Shown one piece after another: positions 44,510 through 54,397 of a stretch of 64,000 nucleotides of DNA. Positions within the stretch are counted from its first letter, which is position 1; every line of letters starts with the position of its first letter. The notes beneath the pieces are model-generated. The model was not told where the DNA came from and did no database searches. It saw nothing but the letters and a program-made list of their open reading frames with translations. Source of the stretch: an uncultured Anaerovibrio sp. (lineage in GTDB: Bacteria > Bacillota > Negativicutes > Selenomonadales > Selenomonadaceae); assembly GCA_934196075.1 (NCBI GenBank), contig CAKPVW010000003.1, positions 28,379 through 92,378 on the forward strand. Reading direction: 5' to 3'. The position numbers and the translations under genes are program-made.

Positions 44510-47176
44510 ATGGAAGAGAATAATATCCCTAAGGTTTATGACCCAAAAAGCTTTGAAAAGAAATGGTATGGCTTCTGGGAGGAAAACAAGCTGTTTCATG
44601 CTGTTGTAGAGGAAGAAAAGGAACCATATAGCATTGTGATTCCACCTCCAAATGTAACTGGTCAGCTGCACATGGGACATGCACTGGACAACACTTTGCA
44701 GGACATTCTGATTCGCTGGCGTCGTATGCAGGGCTACAATACCCTATGGATGCCTGGCTGCGATCATGCAGGTATTGCTACTCAGGCCAAGGTAGAAGGC
44801 GCTTTGCGGGCAGAAGGCACCAATCGCTATGAGCTGGGCCGTGAGAAGTTCTTGGAGAGAGTTTGGGATTGGAAGGAAAAGTTTGGCAGCCGTATTATGA
44901 GCCAGCTTCGTTCCTTGGGTTCCTCTCTGGATTGGGATAGAGAGCGCTTTACTATGGACGAGGGCTGCTCCAAGGCTGTCCGTGAGGTTTTTGTCAGCCT
45001 TTATGAAAAGGGCTTGATTTATCAGGGAACCCGTATTACCAACTGGTGCCCAGACTGCAATACCGCTATTTCTGATATTGAGGTGGAGCATGAAACTGAG
45101 GCCGGTCATCTGTGGCATATCCGCTATCAGATTAAGGGTGAGGATAAATACGTTGAGGTAGCTACTACCCGTCCTGAAACCATGTTTGGTGATACTGGTG
45201 TAGCTGTCAATCCATCTGACGAGAGATATACAGATTTGGTAGGCAAGACTTTGATTCTGCCAGTAGTAAATAGAGAAATTCCTCTCTTTGCTGATGAATA
45301 TGTTGATTCTGCCTTTGGTACTGGTGCCGTAAAGGTTACTCCTGCCCATGATCCTAACGACTATGAAATGGGCCTCCGTCACAATCTGGAGCAGATAAAG
45401 GTTATTTCCAACACTGGTAAGATGACTGAGGGTGCTGGCAAATATGAGGGTATGGATCGCTATGAGTGCCGCAAGGCTCTGGTGAAGGAGCTTGAAGATA
45501 TTGGTGTTTTGGTATCTGTAGAGGAGCACGAGCATGCTGTAGGTCATTGCTCCCGTTGTCATTCCACTATTGAGCCAATGATTTCTACCCAGTGGTTTGT
45601 CAAGATGGATTCTCTGGCCAAGCCAGCTGTAGAGGCTGTCAAGACTGGTAAAATTAAATTCGTACCAGAGAGATTTACCAAAATCTATTGCAACTGGCTG
45701 GATAATATTCGTGACTGGTGTATTTCCCGTCAGCTGTGGTGGGGCCATCGGATTCCTGCTTGGTACTGCGATGATTGTGGCGAAACCACTGTCTCCCGTA
45801 CAGATATAGATGTATGTCCAAAATGTGGCAGCAAGCATCTCCATCAGGATGAGGATGTACTAGATACCTGGTTCAGTTCTGGTCTGTGGCCATTTGAAAC
45901 CATGGGCTGGCCAGAGGAGACTCCTGAGCTGAAGCAGTTCTACCCAACCAGCACTTTGGTTACCGGCTATGATATTATTTTCTTCTGGGTAGCCCGCATG
46001 GTTATGATGGGACTGGAATTTGGCAAGGATATTCCATTCAAGACTGTGTACATTCATGGTCTGGTTAGAGATGAGCAGGGACGGAAGATGTCCAAATCTC
46101 TGGGCAATGGTATTGATCCAGTAGAGGTTATTGACCAGTATGGCGCTGATACCTTGAGATTTATGCTGATTACCGGCAATACTCCTGGTAATGATATGAG
46201 ATTTATCAATGATCGTGTTGTTGCTACCAGAAACTTTGCTAACAAGCTGTGGAATGCCTCTCGCTTTATGCTGATGAATTTAGAAGGCTTTGACAAGACC
46301 TTTGTACCAGCAGAGGAGGATTATACCCTGGCTGACAAGTGGATTATGTCCCGCTATGCCAAAACAGCTCAGGGAGTTACTGCCAATTTGGAGAAGTTTG
46401 AGCTGGGTGAGGCAGGCCGCCTGATTTATGAATTTATCTGGAATGAATTCTGTGACTGGTATATTGAGCTGGCCAAGGCTAGACTTTATGACAAGGAAAA
46501 TATCCGTCCTCGTCAGACAGCTCAGTATGTATTGGGCTATGTACTGGAAGGCACACTTCGTTTGCTACATCCATTTATGCCATTTATTACTGAGGAAATC
46601 TGGCAGCATATTCCCCACGAAGGCATCAGTATTATGGTATCTCAGTGGCCTGGCAATGAGGAAAAGGCTTTGTCTCAGCTGATAAATGATGGAGACGAGG
46701 CTGCCATGACAGCTATTATGGAGTCCATCAAGACCATCCGTGCTCTGCGTCTGGAGGTAAATGCGGCTCCGGGCAAGAAGAGTGAGGTTATTTTGAACTT
46801 CACTGATGAATCTCTGCGTCAGGTATTTGCCGACAACGAGGGGTATCTCACTGTATTGGCTGCCGCAGAGCCTGTTACTATGCTGGCTGCTGGCTCTGAC
46901 AAGCCAGAAAATGCTATGGCTGGTGTGGTTAATGGTGTAGAAATCTATCTGCCATTGAAGGGCCTGATTGATGTGGACAAGGAAGTTGCTCGTCTGAACA
47001 AGGAAATGGCTACTCTGGAGAAGGAAGTTAGCCGTCTGGATAAGAAGCTGGGCAATCAGGGCTTTCTGGCCAAGGCTCCTGCCGAGGTAGTTGCTGGTGA
47101 GCAGGAGAAGTTGAAGGGCTATCAGGAGAAGCAGACTGCTGTCAAGGAACGTCTCAGCTATTTGGCAACGCTGTAA
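44510..47176 (+). CDS. valS: valyl-tRNA synthetase
   Basis: An 888-residue class I synthetase. HIGH motif is HMGH at 54-57 ([13 protein letters not shown]), KMSKS is at 526-530, and the C-terminal coiled-coil tRNA-binding arm (about 815-888, [19 protein letters not shown]) is typical of ValS. Editing domain intact by length. AAAGGAG precedes ATG 44510. Confidence 0.97.
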   Translation: MEENNIPKVYDPKSFEKKWYGFWEENKLFHAVVEEEKEPYSIVIPPPNVTGQLHMGHALDNTLQDILIRWRRMQGYNTLWMPGCDHAGIATQAKVEGALRAEGTNRYELGREKFLERVWDWKEKFGSRIMSQLRSLGSSLDWDRERFTMDEGCSKAVREVFVSLYEKGLIYQGTRITNWCPDCNTAISDIEVEHETEAGHLWHIRYQIKGEDKYVEVATTRPETMFGDTGVAVNPSDERYTDLVGKTLILPVVNREIPLFADEYVDSAFGTGAVKVTPAHDPNDYEMGLRHNLEQIKVISNTGKMTEGAGKYEGMDRYECRKALVKELEDIGVLVSVEEHEHAVGHCSRCHSTIEPMISTQWFVKMDSLAKPAVEAVKTGKIKFVPERFTKIYCNWLDNIRDWCISRQLWWGHRIPAWYCDDCGETTVSRTDIDVCPKCGSKHLHQDEDVLDTWFSSGLWPFETMGWPEETPELKQFYPTSTLVTGYDIIFFWVARMVMMGLEFGKDIPFKTVYIHGLVRDEQGRKMSKSLGNGIDPVEVIDQYGADTLRFMLITGNTPGNDMRFINDRVVATRNFANKLWNASRFMLMNLEGFDKTFVPAEEDYTLADKWIMSRYAKTAQGVTANLEKFELGEAGRLIYEFIWNEFCDWYIELAKARLYDKENIRPRQTAQYVLGYVLEGTLRLLHPFMPFITEEIWQHIPHEGISIMVSQWPGNEEKALSQLINDGDEAAMTAIMESIKTIRALRLEVNAAPGKKSEVILNFTDESLRQVFADNEGYLTVLAAAEPVTMLAAGSDKPENAMAGVVNGVEIYLPLKGLIDVDKEVARLNKEMATLEKEVSRLDKKLGNQGFLAKAPAEVVAGEQEKLKGYQEKQTAVKERLSYLATL

Positions 47177-47190
47177 ATTTTAATAAAAAT

Positions 47191-47245
47191 AATGATAGTA
47201 CCATAGATGGGCCTTAAAGCAGGTCTGCTATGGTACATCATTTTA
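47191..47245 (+). terminator. terminator-like stem-loop between valS and folC
   Basis: AGTACCATAG (ending 47206) pairs with CTATGGTAC at 47228-47236, with flanking ATGAT/ATCAT extending the stem, followed by TTTTAT. The folC ribosome site comes soon after. Confidence 0.65.
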
Positions 47246-47276
47246 TCTGACAGAATTATTTTGAGGAGGGAAGGAT

Positions 47277-48713
47277 ATGAATTATCAGGAAGCTCTGGAA
47301 TATCTGGAGGAGCTGAATGTATTTGGTGTAAATCTGGGTTTGGCAAGAATCCAAAGGCTGATGTTTCTTTTGGGGGATCCCCAGAAAAAATATAAAACCA
47401 TTCATGTTACAGGTACCAATGGCAAGGGATCTGTAACAGCGATGCTGGCTTCCTGTTTGCAGGCAGCAGGTATCAGAATAGGTATGTATATTTCTCCTCA
47501 TCTTTCCTCTTATACGGAAAGAATGGTCATTGATGGCCAGCCTGTTTCTCAGCAGCAATTTGCTGAGAGTCTAAGTGTAGTGCGGGATATTTGTGAATTT
47601 ATGCAAGGCGAGGGAGATGAGCATCCTACCCAGTTTGAGGTGCTTACGGCAGCGGCCTTTTTGCTTTTCCAAAAGGCTGGGGTAGAATATGCGGTTATTG
47701 AGGTAGGCTTAGGGGGCCTTTTGGATTCTACCAATGTTATTGTGCCAGAGGTATCTGTTATTACCAATGTAACCTTTGAGCATGCAGATAAATGTGGCGG
47801 TACCTTGGAAGGAATTGCTGCCCATAAGGCTGGTATTATCAAGGACGGAATACCTGTGGTAACTGGAGCTGAGGGTGAGGCACTGGAGATTATAGCCAAG
47901 GCGGCGCAGGAAAAAAAGGCTGGTTTGTATGTGGCGGGCAGAGATTTTGCCGCTGAGGCTATGAAGCCATTGGGGCAGCTGTCTATTCCGCCAAATCTAG
48001 GTGCTACTGGCTATGGTGTGCAGGATAGAGCCTTGACGGATATGCAGATGGAGGCTCTTTCCAAGCTGCATTTGGATTGTAATGAATGTGAGGCCGGCCA
48101 GCAGTTGGTAGCCTTTAATGGTAAAAATCCTCTTTTTGCCAATATGAATTATAAGCTGTCCTTGTTGGGATTGCATCAGGTGGCCAATAGCGGTCTAGCT
48201 GCAGCGGCCTTTATGGTGTTGGCGGCTAATGATTTGCGTTTTACACAGAAGGCTTTGAAGCGGGGCATGAAGCAGGTAATCTGGCCTGGGCGGTTTGAAT
48301 TGCTCTCTAGCTATCCATATAAGGTGCTGATAGATGGCGCCCATAATCCAGCTGGTATCAAGACTTTGCGCCAAAGCCTTGATTATTATTTCCCTCATAG
48401 CAAAAGAATTTTCCTTTTGGGTATCTTGAAGGACAAGGATTATAAATTCATGTTGGAATATCTCCTGCGGCCAGAGGATGTGGTAGTTATGACTACGCCA
48501 GATTCACAGCGGGCAGCAGAGCCGGAGCAGCTGCTTCCATATGTAGTATCTGAGGCCAAAGAGGCTGTACCAGAGCCAGCAGATGCCTTGAAACGGGCCC
48601 AGGTTTTGGCAGAGCAGACCGGAAATCCAGAAGAAACCATGCTGATATGTGCAGGATCCTTGTATTTGATTGGAGCCCTGCGTGAGATGCTTAAAAAATC
48701 TTTTAGAAAATGA
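47277..48713 (+). CDS. folC: folylpolyglutamate synthase / dihydrofolate synthase
   Basis: A 478-residue Mur-ligase-like enzyme adding glutamates to folates. P-loop HVTGTNGKGSVT near residue 45, ISPHLSSYTERM, EVGLGGLLDSTN and DGAHNPAG are family signatures. AGGAGGGAAGG precedes ATG 47277. The valS-folC order is common in Firmicutes. Confidence 0.96.
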   Translation: MNYQEALEYLEELNVFGVNLGLARIQRLMFLLGDPQKKYKTIHVTGTNGKGSVTAMLASCLQAAGIRIGMYISPHLSSYTERMVIDGQPVSQQQFAESLSVVRDICEFMQGEGDEHPTQFEVLTAAAFLLFQKAGVEYAVIEVGLGGLLDSTNVIVPEVSVITNVTFEHADKCGGTLEGIAAHKAGIIKDGIPVVTGAEGEALEIIAKAAQEKKAGLYVAGRDFAAEAMKPLGQLSIPPNLGATGYGVQDRALTDMQMEALSKLHLDCNECEAGQQLVAFNGKNPLFANMNYKLSLLGLHQVANSGLAAAAFMVLAANDLRFTQKALKRGMKQVIWPGRFELLSSYPYKVLIDGAHNPAGIKTLRQSLDYYFPHSKRIFLLGILKDKDYKFMLEYLLRPEDVVVMTTPDSQRAAEPEQLLPYVVSEAKEAVPEPADALKRAQVLAEQTGNPEETMLICAGSLYLIGALREMLKKSFRK

Positions 48714-48733
48714 ATGGAAAGAGATGCATTAAT

Positions 48734-48952
48734 ATGTGCACTATTGAAGGAAAACGTAAATCCGATAAAAATATTTTTCTTCATTTCCATAATGAAGATG
48801 ATATGTTTTTTGGCGTGAAAAAAATCCCAATCAGCAAATATGATTATGCTGTCAAATTGTGTGGAAAGGAAAATGCGGATTTTCTATATAAGGTTTCAAA
48901 AACAACTTCAGATAGAGATATTGTAGAGTCGTTTTATGCGAAAGCCTTCTAA
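48734..48952 (+). CDS. small hypothetical protein after folC
   Basis: A 72-residue soluble protein, not recognised. GGAAAGAGA before ATG 48734 suggests that start; an alternative at 48710 overlaps the folC stop. A terminator follows directly, which supports a transcribed unit. Little else can be said. Confidence 0.6.
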   Translation: MCTIEGKRKSDKNIFLHFHNEDDMFFGVKKIPISKYDYAVKLCGKENADFLYKVSKTTSDRDIVESFYAKAF

Positions 48953-48970
48953 ACTAGCATTGTTTTTACA

Positions 48971-49013
48971 AAAGGGACTGCAACACTAAATTAGTGTTGG
49001 CAGTCTCTTTTTT
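48971..49013 (+). terminator. Rho-independent terminator
   Basis: AGACTGCC-type arms (GACTGC 48976-48981 with GCAGTC about 49000-49005) enclose a second stem CAACACTAA/TTAGTGTTG and are followed by TTTTTTG. It separates folC from the polysaccharide locus. Confidence 0.85.
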
Positions 49014-49086
49014 GTTGCATTTTTTTAAGATGAAAAAATGTAATTTTCATAGAGGAAAGTTGTGATGTTGTATGAGGCAGGGATTT

Positions 49087-49136
49087 CACAAGACAGTAGA
49101 TTCGAATTTTGAAAAAATTCGCTCTAATGTCTTGTG
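49087..49136 (+). other. stem-loop upstream of the polysaccharide locus
   Basis: CACAAGACA at 49087-49095 pairs with TGTCTTGTG at 49128-49136; an inner hairpin GAATTTT/AAAATTC spans 49104-49120. The right arm runs into the G9 tract and overlaps a possible -35 element. Confidence 0.55.
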
Positions 49137-49162
49137 GGGGGGGGCAAATGTGATAGTATACT
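49132..49162 (+). promoter_or_regulatory. candidate promoter with a G9 tract in the spacer
   Basis: TTGTGG at 49132-49137 and TATACT at 49157-49162 are 19 bases apart, and the spacer contains most of a run of nine G (49136-49144). Loss of two G would bring the spacing to the optimal 17. The first gene of the locus starts ~60 bases later. Confidence 0.4.
49136..49144 (+). repeat. homopolymeric G9 tract
   Basis: Nine consecutive G, the longest G run seen in the window, at the head of the surface polysaccharide locus; a candidate slippage site. Confidence 0.9.
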
Positions 49163-49220
49163 AGACAGCGTGGATAAGTTGAATAACTTGAACGCAAATA
49201 TACACATAGGAGAGAAGAAT

Positions 49221-49868
49221 TTGGGAGATATGGGATTCAGTGAATTGGAAAAGGAAAGTCAGGATTATGTCAAACGAGGCTTGGATTTATTACTTACAGT
49301 AAGTGGCGGCCTTTGTTTGTTGCCGTTTTTACTGGTAATAGCTTTGCTGGTTGCCATAGACAATAAGGGAGATGTGATTTTTGCTCATAGGCGCATAGGT
49401 CAGAATGGCAAAGAATTTAAATGTTATAAGTTTCAAACTATGATACCAAATGCCCAACAGGCTTTGGAGGAATATTTATCTAAAAATCCAGAGGCTCGGA
49501 AGGAATGGGAAGAAAATTTTAAATTGGTCAACGATCCAAGAGTAACGAAACTGGGAGGATTTTTGCGCAAGACCAGTCTTGATGAAATGCCTCAGCTTTG
49601 GAATGTCATTGTTGGAGATATGAGTCTGGTGGGACCAAGACCCATTGTGGCTAAGGAAATTGAGCGTTATGGGGAAAACTTCAAGGAATATGCCATGTGT
49701 AAGCCAGGTATTACAGGTATTTGGCAGGTAAGTGGACGCAGCGATACCACCTATGAGGAGCGGGTAGCTATGGACACATGGTATGCTTATAACAGGACGA
49801 ATATACTAGATTTAAAATATCTTTTTCAAACTATTAAGGTTGTATTATTTGGCAAGGGTGCCTATTGA
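49221..49868 (+). CDS. undecaprenyl-phosphate sugar phosphotransferase (initiating)
   Basis: A 215-residue bacterial sugar transferase (WbaP/EpsE C-terminal type) that loads the first sugar phosphate on the lipid carrier. One N-terminal hydrophobic segment is followed by the catalytic domain with FKCYKFQTM, DEMPQLWNVI, GDMSLVGPRP and the C-terminal GITGIWQVSGR. It lacks the extra N-terminal membrane helices of full WbaP. AGGAGAG at 49207-49213 supports TTG 49221; ATG 49230 and GTG 49170 are alternatives. The frame also runs back through the G9 tract to GTG 49134. Confidence 0.92.
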   Translation: MGDMGFSELEKESQDYVKRGLDLLLTVSGGLCLLPFLLVIALLVAIDNKGDVIFAHRRIGQNGKEFKCYKFQTMIPNAQQALEEYLSKNPEARKEWEENFKLVNDPRVTKLGGFLRKTSLDEMPQLWNVIVGDMSLVGPRPIVAKEIERYGENFKEYAMCKPGITGIWQVSGRSDTTYEERVAMDTWYAYNRTNILDLKYLFQTIKVVLFGKGAY

Positions 49869-49878
49869 GGGAGAATTT

Positions 49879-50622
49879 ATGAAAAAAATAGCAACATTGA
49901 CAGCAGGTATCTTGCTGGGCATGAATATAGCTTTGGCAGGAGGTAATATTCCTGGAGTTCAGGCTGAGGAAGCCCCCAGTATCACGGCAGTTGAAAGCAA
50001 GGACAATACGGTTTTCAAAGTGGCTCAGCTGCATCCAGACTTTATGATGGGTGAGTATCGACTGGCAAAATATGATGTTATCAACATTATGGCTTTGGGT
50101 TTTACCAAGGATATTGGGGAGGACGATATTACCATCGGTGTGGATGGCATGGCAGCACTGCCCTATGTAGGCAATGTAAAGCTGGCAGGTCTTACCATAG
50201 ATGAGGCTAGAGCTGTGGTGATGGCAGAATTAGGTAAGTATTATAAATTGTCAGAGCTAAGTGTTAGCATCAAGACCTATGGTGCCCGCAAGGTTTACGT
50301 TATGGGCAATGTAGTGAAGCCAGGTATCAAGGAAATGAATGTAGATAATATGAATGTCTACGCTGCAGTTTCCAGTGCCGGCGGTGTAGATAACCGAGGC
50401 CGTTCCAAGCATATCCAGCTGATACGGCAGATAGATGGGGTGCTGTATTACCGAGAAATCAATATCGATGCCTTCGTTAAAAAGCACGATTTAAGTCAGA
50501 ATATCCAGCTGGAGGACGGAGATATTGTATACGTACCAGATTCCGGCAAGATAATATTCAATGAAGATATTGCACCATATATCAATTTTTATGCTACCTA
50601 TCGCACTTTGACTAGGGATTAA
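49879..50622 (+). CDS. polysaccharide export protein (Wza/SLBB family)
   Basis: A 247-residue exported protein with a signal peptide (MKKIATLTAGILLG..., cleavage near ALAGG). The mature part has a polysaccharide-export domain (GEYRLAKYDVINIMALG ... LPYVGNVKLAGLTIDEA) and an SLBB domain (VYVMGNVVKPGIKEM). No lipobox cysteine is apparent, unlike E. coli Wza. Its presence implies an outer membrane to cross. GAGGGAG precedes ATG 49879. Confidence 0.92.
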   Translation: MKKIATLTAGILLGMNIALAGGNIPGVQAEEAPSITAVESKDNTVFKVAQLHPDFMMGEYRLAKYDVINIMALGFTKDIGEDDITIGVDGMAALPYVGNVKLAGLTIDEARAVVMAELGKYYKLSELSVSIKTYGARKVYVMGNVVKPGIKEMNVDNMNVYAAVSSAGGVDNRGRSKHIQLIRQIDGVLYYREINIDAFVKKHDLSQNIQLEDGDIVYVPDSGKIIFNEDIAPYINFYATYRTLTRD

Positions 50623-50666
50623 GCATTGGATGAATTGATAATAGTAGAAATTGCAAGGGAGAGCAT

Positions 50667-52016
50667 ATGGAAAGAGAAGAAGATACTATAGATTTAGGCA
50701 AGTTGTTTGCCATTATTATGGATAGGAAAAAACTCTTTGGAGGCATCGTGGCAGGATTTACCCTGATAGCACTGGTAATTTCTCTATTACTGCCCAAGGA
50801 ATATACTTCCCAGGTAACAGTGCAGTCCTCCTCCAGTGGCATTGATATTGGTGGAGCAGCGGCAACCATGGCGGCTTTGACAGGTAACAGCAGTTTAGCC
50901 GGTGGTAAGGCCACTACCTACATTGAAATGATGCAAACCAGAGTGGTCTTGGATCCAATTATTGAGCAGGTTTTTGATGACAAGAAGCCAGAGGATAGAC
51001 CAAATGCAGAAGGATTTGCTAAGAACAATCTAAATATTGTCAATACCAAGGGGACTCAGCTAATTAGCGTGGAGGCCAAGGGAAGAACTCCTGAGGAAGC
51101 AAAATATATTGCTGACAATGTGGTAAATAATTTCTTGGGCTTGATGACCACACTTAACAAGGAAAACAAATCATTGGTAGTGTCCTTCCTGGACGAACGC
51201 ATTGATATAGCCAAAAAGGAAGCAGATGATTCTGCCCAAGCCTTGGAGAACTTCAGCAAGGAGCACAAAATCTATGGTCCTGAGGAGCAAACCAAGGCGC
51301 AGTTGGAAAAATCTGCTGCCTATGACAAGACTCTTGGAGAACTGCAGGTTCAGCGTATGGCAAGTCAGGCCAGCTTCCGCAGTGCCAGCACCCAGTTGGG
51401 AGAGCAGAACAGCGATGCTATTCGCTATAGTATGACCGACAATGCTGGTGTGCAGAAAGTGCGCAACCTGATTATTGACAAGGAAGCAGAACTAGCCAAG
51501 CTGCGGACTGTTTATACAGAAAAGCATCCCAGCGTAGTGCAGGCTAAGACAGAGCTAGAAGCCCTTAATGGCAAGCTGCAAAGCGAGGTACGCAGTGCAG
51601 TATATTCTAAGGGAACAGCTATCAGCGATACCCAGGCGGAATTGCAATTAGCCAGATATCAGGCGGCTACCTCTATGGCTGTAGCAGAAGCCTCTGAGGC
51701 AAAGGTAAAGGCTTTGCAGGCCAAGGCTGATGAAGAAATGTCCGGCATGGCTGATGATATTCTGGAATACAACAAACTCTACCGTGAGGCAGAAATCAAG
51801 GAAACCGTTTATGAGAATCTCACCAAGCAGATAGAGCAGGCCAAAATCCAGCAAACCATGGAATCCATGGATATTCAGGTAGTCGACCCAGCCAATCTGC
51901 CAGAAGAAAAAAAGCCAACCGGCCCTAAGAAAAAGCTAATCACTCTAGCCGGTATGGTAGTGGGTATAGTTGTGTCCTTGGGATATAGTTTGCTCATTTA
52001 TAGAAGAATATATTAA
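50667..52016 (+). CDS. chain-length determinant (Wzz/GumC-type) protein
   Basis: A 449-residue inner-membrane co-polymerase with two transmembrane helices (residues ~25-45 and ~425-445) around a long periplasmic coiled-coil domain (KSLVVSFLDERIDIAKKEADD onward). No C-terminal tyrosine-kinase domain, so a separate kinase would be needed if one is used. The N-terminus MEREEDTIDLGKL is a standard Wzz start. AAGGGAGAG precedes ATG 50667. Confidence 0.92.
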   Translation: MEREEDTIDLGKLFAIIMDRKKLFGGIVAGFTLIALVISLLLPKEYTSQVTVQSSSSGIDIGGAAATMAALTGNSSLAGGKATTYIEMMQTRVVLDPIIEQVFDDKKPEDRPNAEGFAKNNLNIVNTKGTQLISVEAKGRTPEEAKYIADNVVNNFLGLMTTLNKENKSLVVSFLDERIDIAKKEADDSAQALENFSKEHKIYGPEEQTKAQLEKSAAYDKTLGELQVQRMASQASFRSASTQLGEQNSDAIRYSMTDNAGVQKVRNLIIDKEAELAKLRTVYTEKHPSVVQAKTELEALNGKLQSEVRSAVYSKGTAISDTQAELQLARYQAATSMAVAEASEAKVKALQAKADEEMSGMADDILEYNKLYREAEIKETVYENLTKQIEQAKIQQTMESMDIQVVDPANLPEEKKPTGPKKKLITLAGMVVGIVVSLGYSLLIYRRIY

Positions 52017-52037
52017 AAATAAGGAAAGATTTGTGGT

Positions 52038-53153
52038 ATGGAGAATAAAGAACCAATCCGCGTATTGCAGATTGTGGGTATTGCCTGTAATGGCGGTGTA
52101 GAAGCAGTGGTGCTTAACTATTATCGTCATATGGATAAAAGCAAGGTACAATTTGACTTTGTGGTGCATAAGAATCCAGCAGAAAATTTCGTGGCTGAAG
52201 TAAAAAAAGGTGGCGGACGACTATATGAGGTAACGCCTTACAACAAAGATATTTTTGCTTTTACCCATGAAATATATCGTATTATCAAAGATGGACATTA
52301 TGATATTGTTCACTCAAATATGAATTCCATGAGTGGATTTCCATTATTTGCGGCATGGCTGGCTGGAGCAAAGGTTAGGATTCTTCATAATCATACTACT
52401 GATGTTAAAACCGAGGGCCTGCGTACCATATTGAAGCGAGTATTGCGGCCCTTTGCTAAGATGTTTGCCAATAGGTATTGGGCATGCAGTAATTTGGCTG
52501 GAGAGTGGATGTATGGGAAAAAAGCTGTTCAAAGCGGAAAAATAACAATTATACCCAATGCCATTGATTTGGAAAAATTTGCTTTTAATCCAGATAAGCG
52601 GAAACTAATGCGTCAAAAACTAGGTTTAGATGGAAAATTTGTTTTAGGCCATATTGGTCGCTTTGTTTACCAAAAAAATCATTCGTTTCTTACTGATGTA
52701 TTTGCAGAGGTAGTCAGGGTAAAGCCAGAAGCCAGATTGCTGCTTATAGGTGATGGCGAGCTTAGAAAAACTATTGAAGAAAAGGTAGTAAATCTGGGAT
52801 TGCAGGATAAAGTGTTATTTTTAGGTAATCGCGATGATGTAGCGGATTTATACAATGCAATGGACATATTTTTATTACCATCTCATTATGAAGGTTTGCC
52901 AGTGGTTGGCGTAGAAGCTCAGGCAAATGGGCTGAAGTGCGTAATGTCAGATCAGGTAACAGAGGAATGTAAAATGTTAAATAGTATAGCTTTTCTGCCT
53001 TTGGATATACAAATTACTCTTTGGGTAGAAGAGATAATATATGGGGGATCAATTCGTGAGGATAACGCCGTAAAAATAATAGCAAAATTAGGGTATGGTA
53101 TACAAGAAGCTGCTAGTGTGTTAGGTGCTGATTATTATTTAGCTGTAAATTAG
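52038..53153 (+). CDS. glycosyltransferase family 4 (EpsF-like)
   Basis: A 371-residue GT-B enzyme. N-terminal donor/acceptor lobe begins GGVEAVVLNYYRHMDKSKV; the C-terminal Glycos_transf_1 lobe has GRFVYQKNHSFL, IGDGELR and the EX7E motif in HYEGLPVVGVEAQ. Composition is intermediate between the core genome and the AT-rich block that follows. Sugar specificity unknown. Confidence 0.9.
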   Translation: MENKEPIRVLQIVGIACNGGVEAVVLNYYRHMDKSKVQFDFVVHKNPAENFVAEVKKGGGRLYEVTPYNKDIFAFTHEIYRIIKDGHYDIVHSNMNSMSGFPLFAAWLAGAKVRILHNHTTDVKTEGLRTILKRVLRPFAKMFANRYWACSNLAGEWMYGKKAVQSGKITIIPNAIDLEKFAFNPDKRKLMRQKLGLDGKFVLGHIGRFVYQKNHSFLTDVFAEVVRVKPEARLLLIGDGELRKTIEEKVVNLGLQDKVLFLGNRDDVADLYNAMDIFLLPSHYEGLPVVGVEAQANGLKCVMSDQVTEECKMLNSIAFLPLDIQITLWVEEIIYGGSIREDNAVKIIAKLGYGIQEAASVLGADYYLAVN

Positions 53154-53261
53154 AACAATATAATGAAATGTCCAAGATTTTGATATATATAAGATGAGAT
53201 GTGCGGGCATTCATAGAGTTTAGACTGTGAAATTGCCATAGGTGGCTCATGGAGAAATTAT

Positions 53262-54377
53262 ATGAAAACTGTTTTGGTGAACTATACAGGAAGAACTGCT
53301 GGTGGTCCTGTTCATGCTTACGAAATGACAAAAGCATTGGCTGAAAATGGAGCTAAAGTTATAGCAATTCTTTCAAGACAAATAGAAAATTTAGCGGAAT
53401 GGCAAAAATTGCCTATAGATTTGATTTTAATTAATACATATACAAATAAGATAGAGTTCATTTTTAGAACTTTAAAATTTATTTTTTATGAACGTTACTG
53501 TTTGCGAAAAAAGTTAACAGGGGTCAAGATTGATGCCATTTATGTGCCTATGTGCACATATTGGAGTTATTTTATAAGCAGTATATTTTCCGATGTGCCT
53601 GTATATTACACAATTCATGATCCGATACCACATAGTGGTGAAAATTTATTAAATAGAATTTATCAAATAATATATAAATATGAAGCACGAAAAGCATATA
53701 AAATAATTGTTCTTTCTAAAAGATTTGAACAGGTAGTTGCAAATCTATATCAAAGGAAGCGGACTGATATATTGTATATACCACAAGGAGCATTTTTTAG
53801 TTATAAGGAAAATGCAAGTTCATCAATTAAGTTGGTTAATTATGCAGATGATAAGATAAATTTTCTTTTTTTTGGACGAATAGAAAAATACAAGGGATTA
53901 GATATACTTTTTAGGGCATATGAAGCGTTGGAACAAAATTATGGGGAAAAGGTTAGTCTTACAATTGCAGGCAAGGGAAATTTAGCTTGTTATGAGTCAT
54001 ATATTAGTAAACTTCATCATGTAAAGTTATTGAATTATTTGATACCAGAAGAGCATATTAGTTCGCTGTTTGATGGAAATAAGGTAATTACAGTATTGCC
54101 ATATATTGATGCAACACAATCTGGCGTAGTAAATACAGCGTATATGTTTAATTCCTTGGTGATGGCTTCTGATACAGGGGCGCTTAGCGAGCAATTGGGG
54201 AATGGCAAATATGGTATTTTATTTCCTTCGAATGATATAAAGGCTTTGGAAAAGGTTATGGTTGAGGTGGTTAATAATTATGACTTTTTCCAAAATAAAA
54301 TAAATACTGCTAGACAGCATGTAGAGTCACTTAGATGGAAGAAATTAGGATGTAAATTATTAAGCCATATTAATTAA
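53262..54377 (+). CDS. glycosyltransferase, GT4-like
   Basis: A 371-residue GT-B enzyme that begins with a GRTAGGPVHAYEMTKAL donor-lobe motif. The C-terminal lobe has FFGRIEKYKGLDIL and PYIDATQSGVVNTAY in place of the canonical EX7E stretch; this variant is common among GT4 members. Very AT-rich, the first gene of the low-GC block. A 108-base gap precedes it. Confidence 0.85.
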   Translation: MKTVLVNYTGRTAGGPVHAYEMTKALAENGAKVIAILSRQIENLAEWQKLPIDLILINTYTNKIEFIFRTLKFIFYERYCLRKKLTGVKIDAIYVPMCTYWSYFISSIFSDVPVYYTIHDPIPHSGENLLNRIYQIIYKYEARKAYKIIVLSKRFEQVVANLYQRKRTDILYIPQGAFFSYKENASSSIKLVNYADDKINFLFFGRIEKYKGLDILFRAYEALEQNYGEKVSLTIAGKGNLACYESYISKLHHVKLLNYLIPEEHISSLFDGNKVITVLPYIDATQSGVVNTAYMFNSLVMASDTGALSEQLGNGKYGILFPSNDIKALEKVMVEVVNNYDFFQNKINTARQHVESLRWKKLGCKLLSHIN

Positions 54378-54397
54378 TATAGGTGGAGCGATATTAT

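Noticed and set aside
49087-49136. Inverted repeats as an invertible promoter switch
   Set aside because: Arms are only 9 bp around 32 bases, too short for a typical site-specific inversion, and no recombinase gene is nearby.
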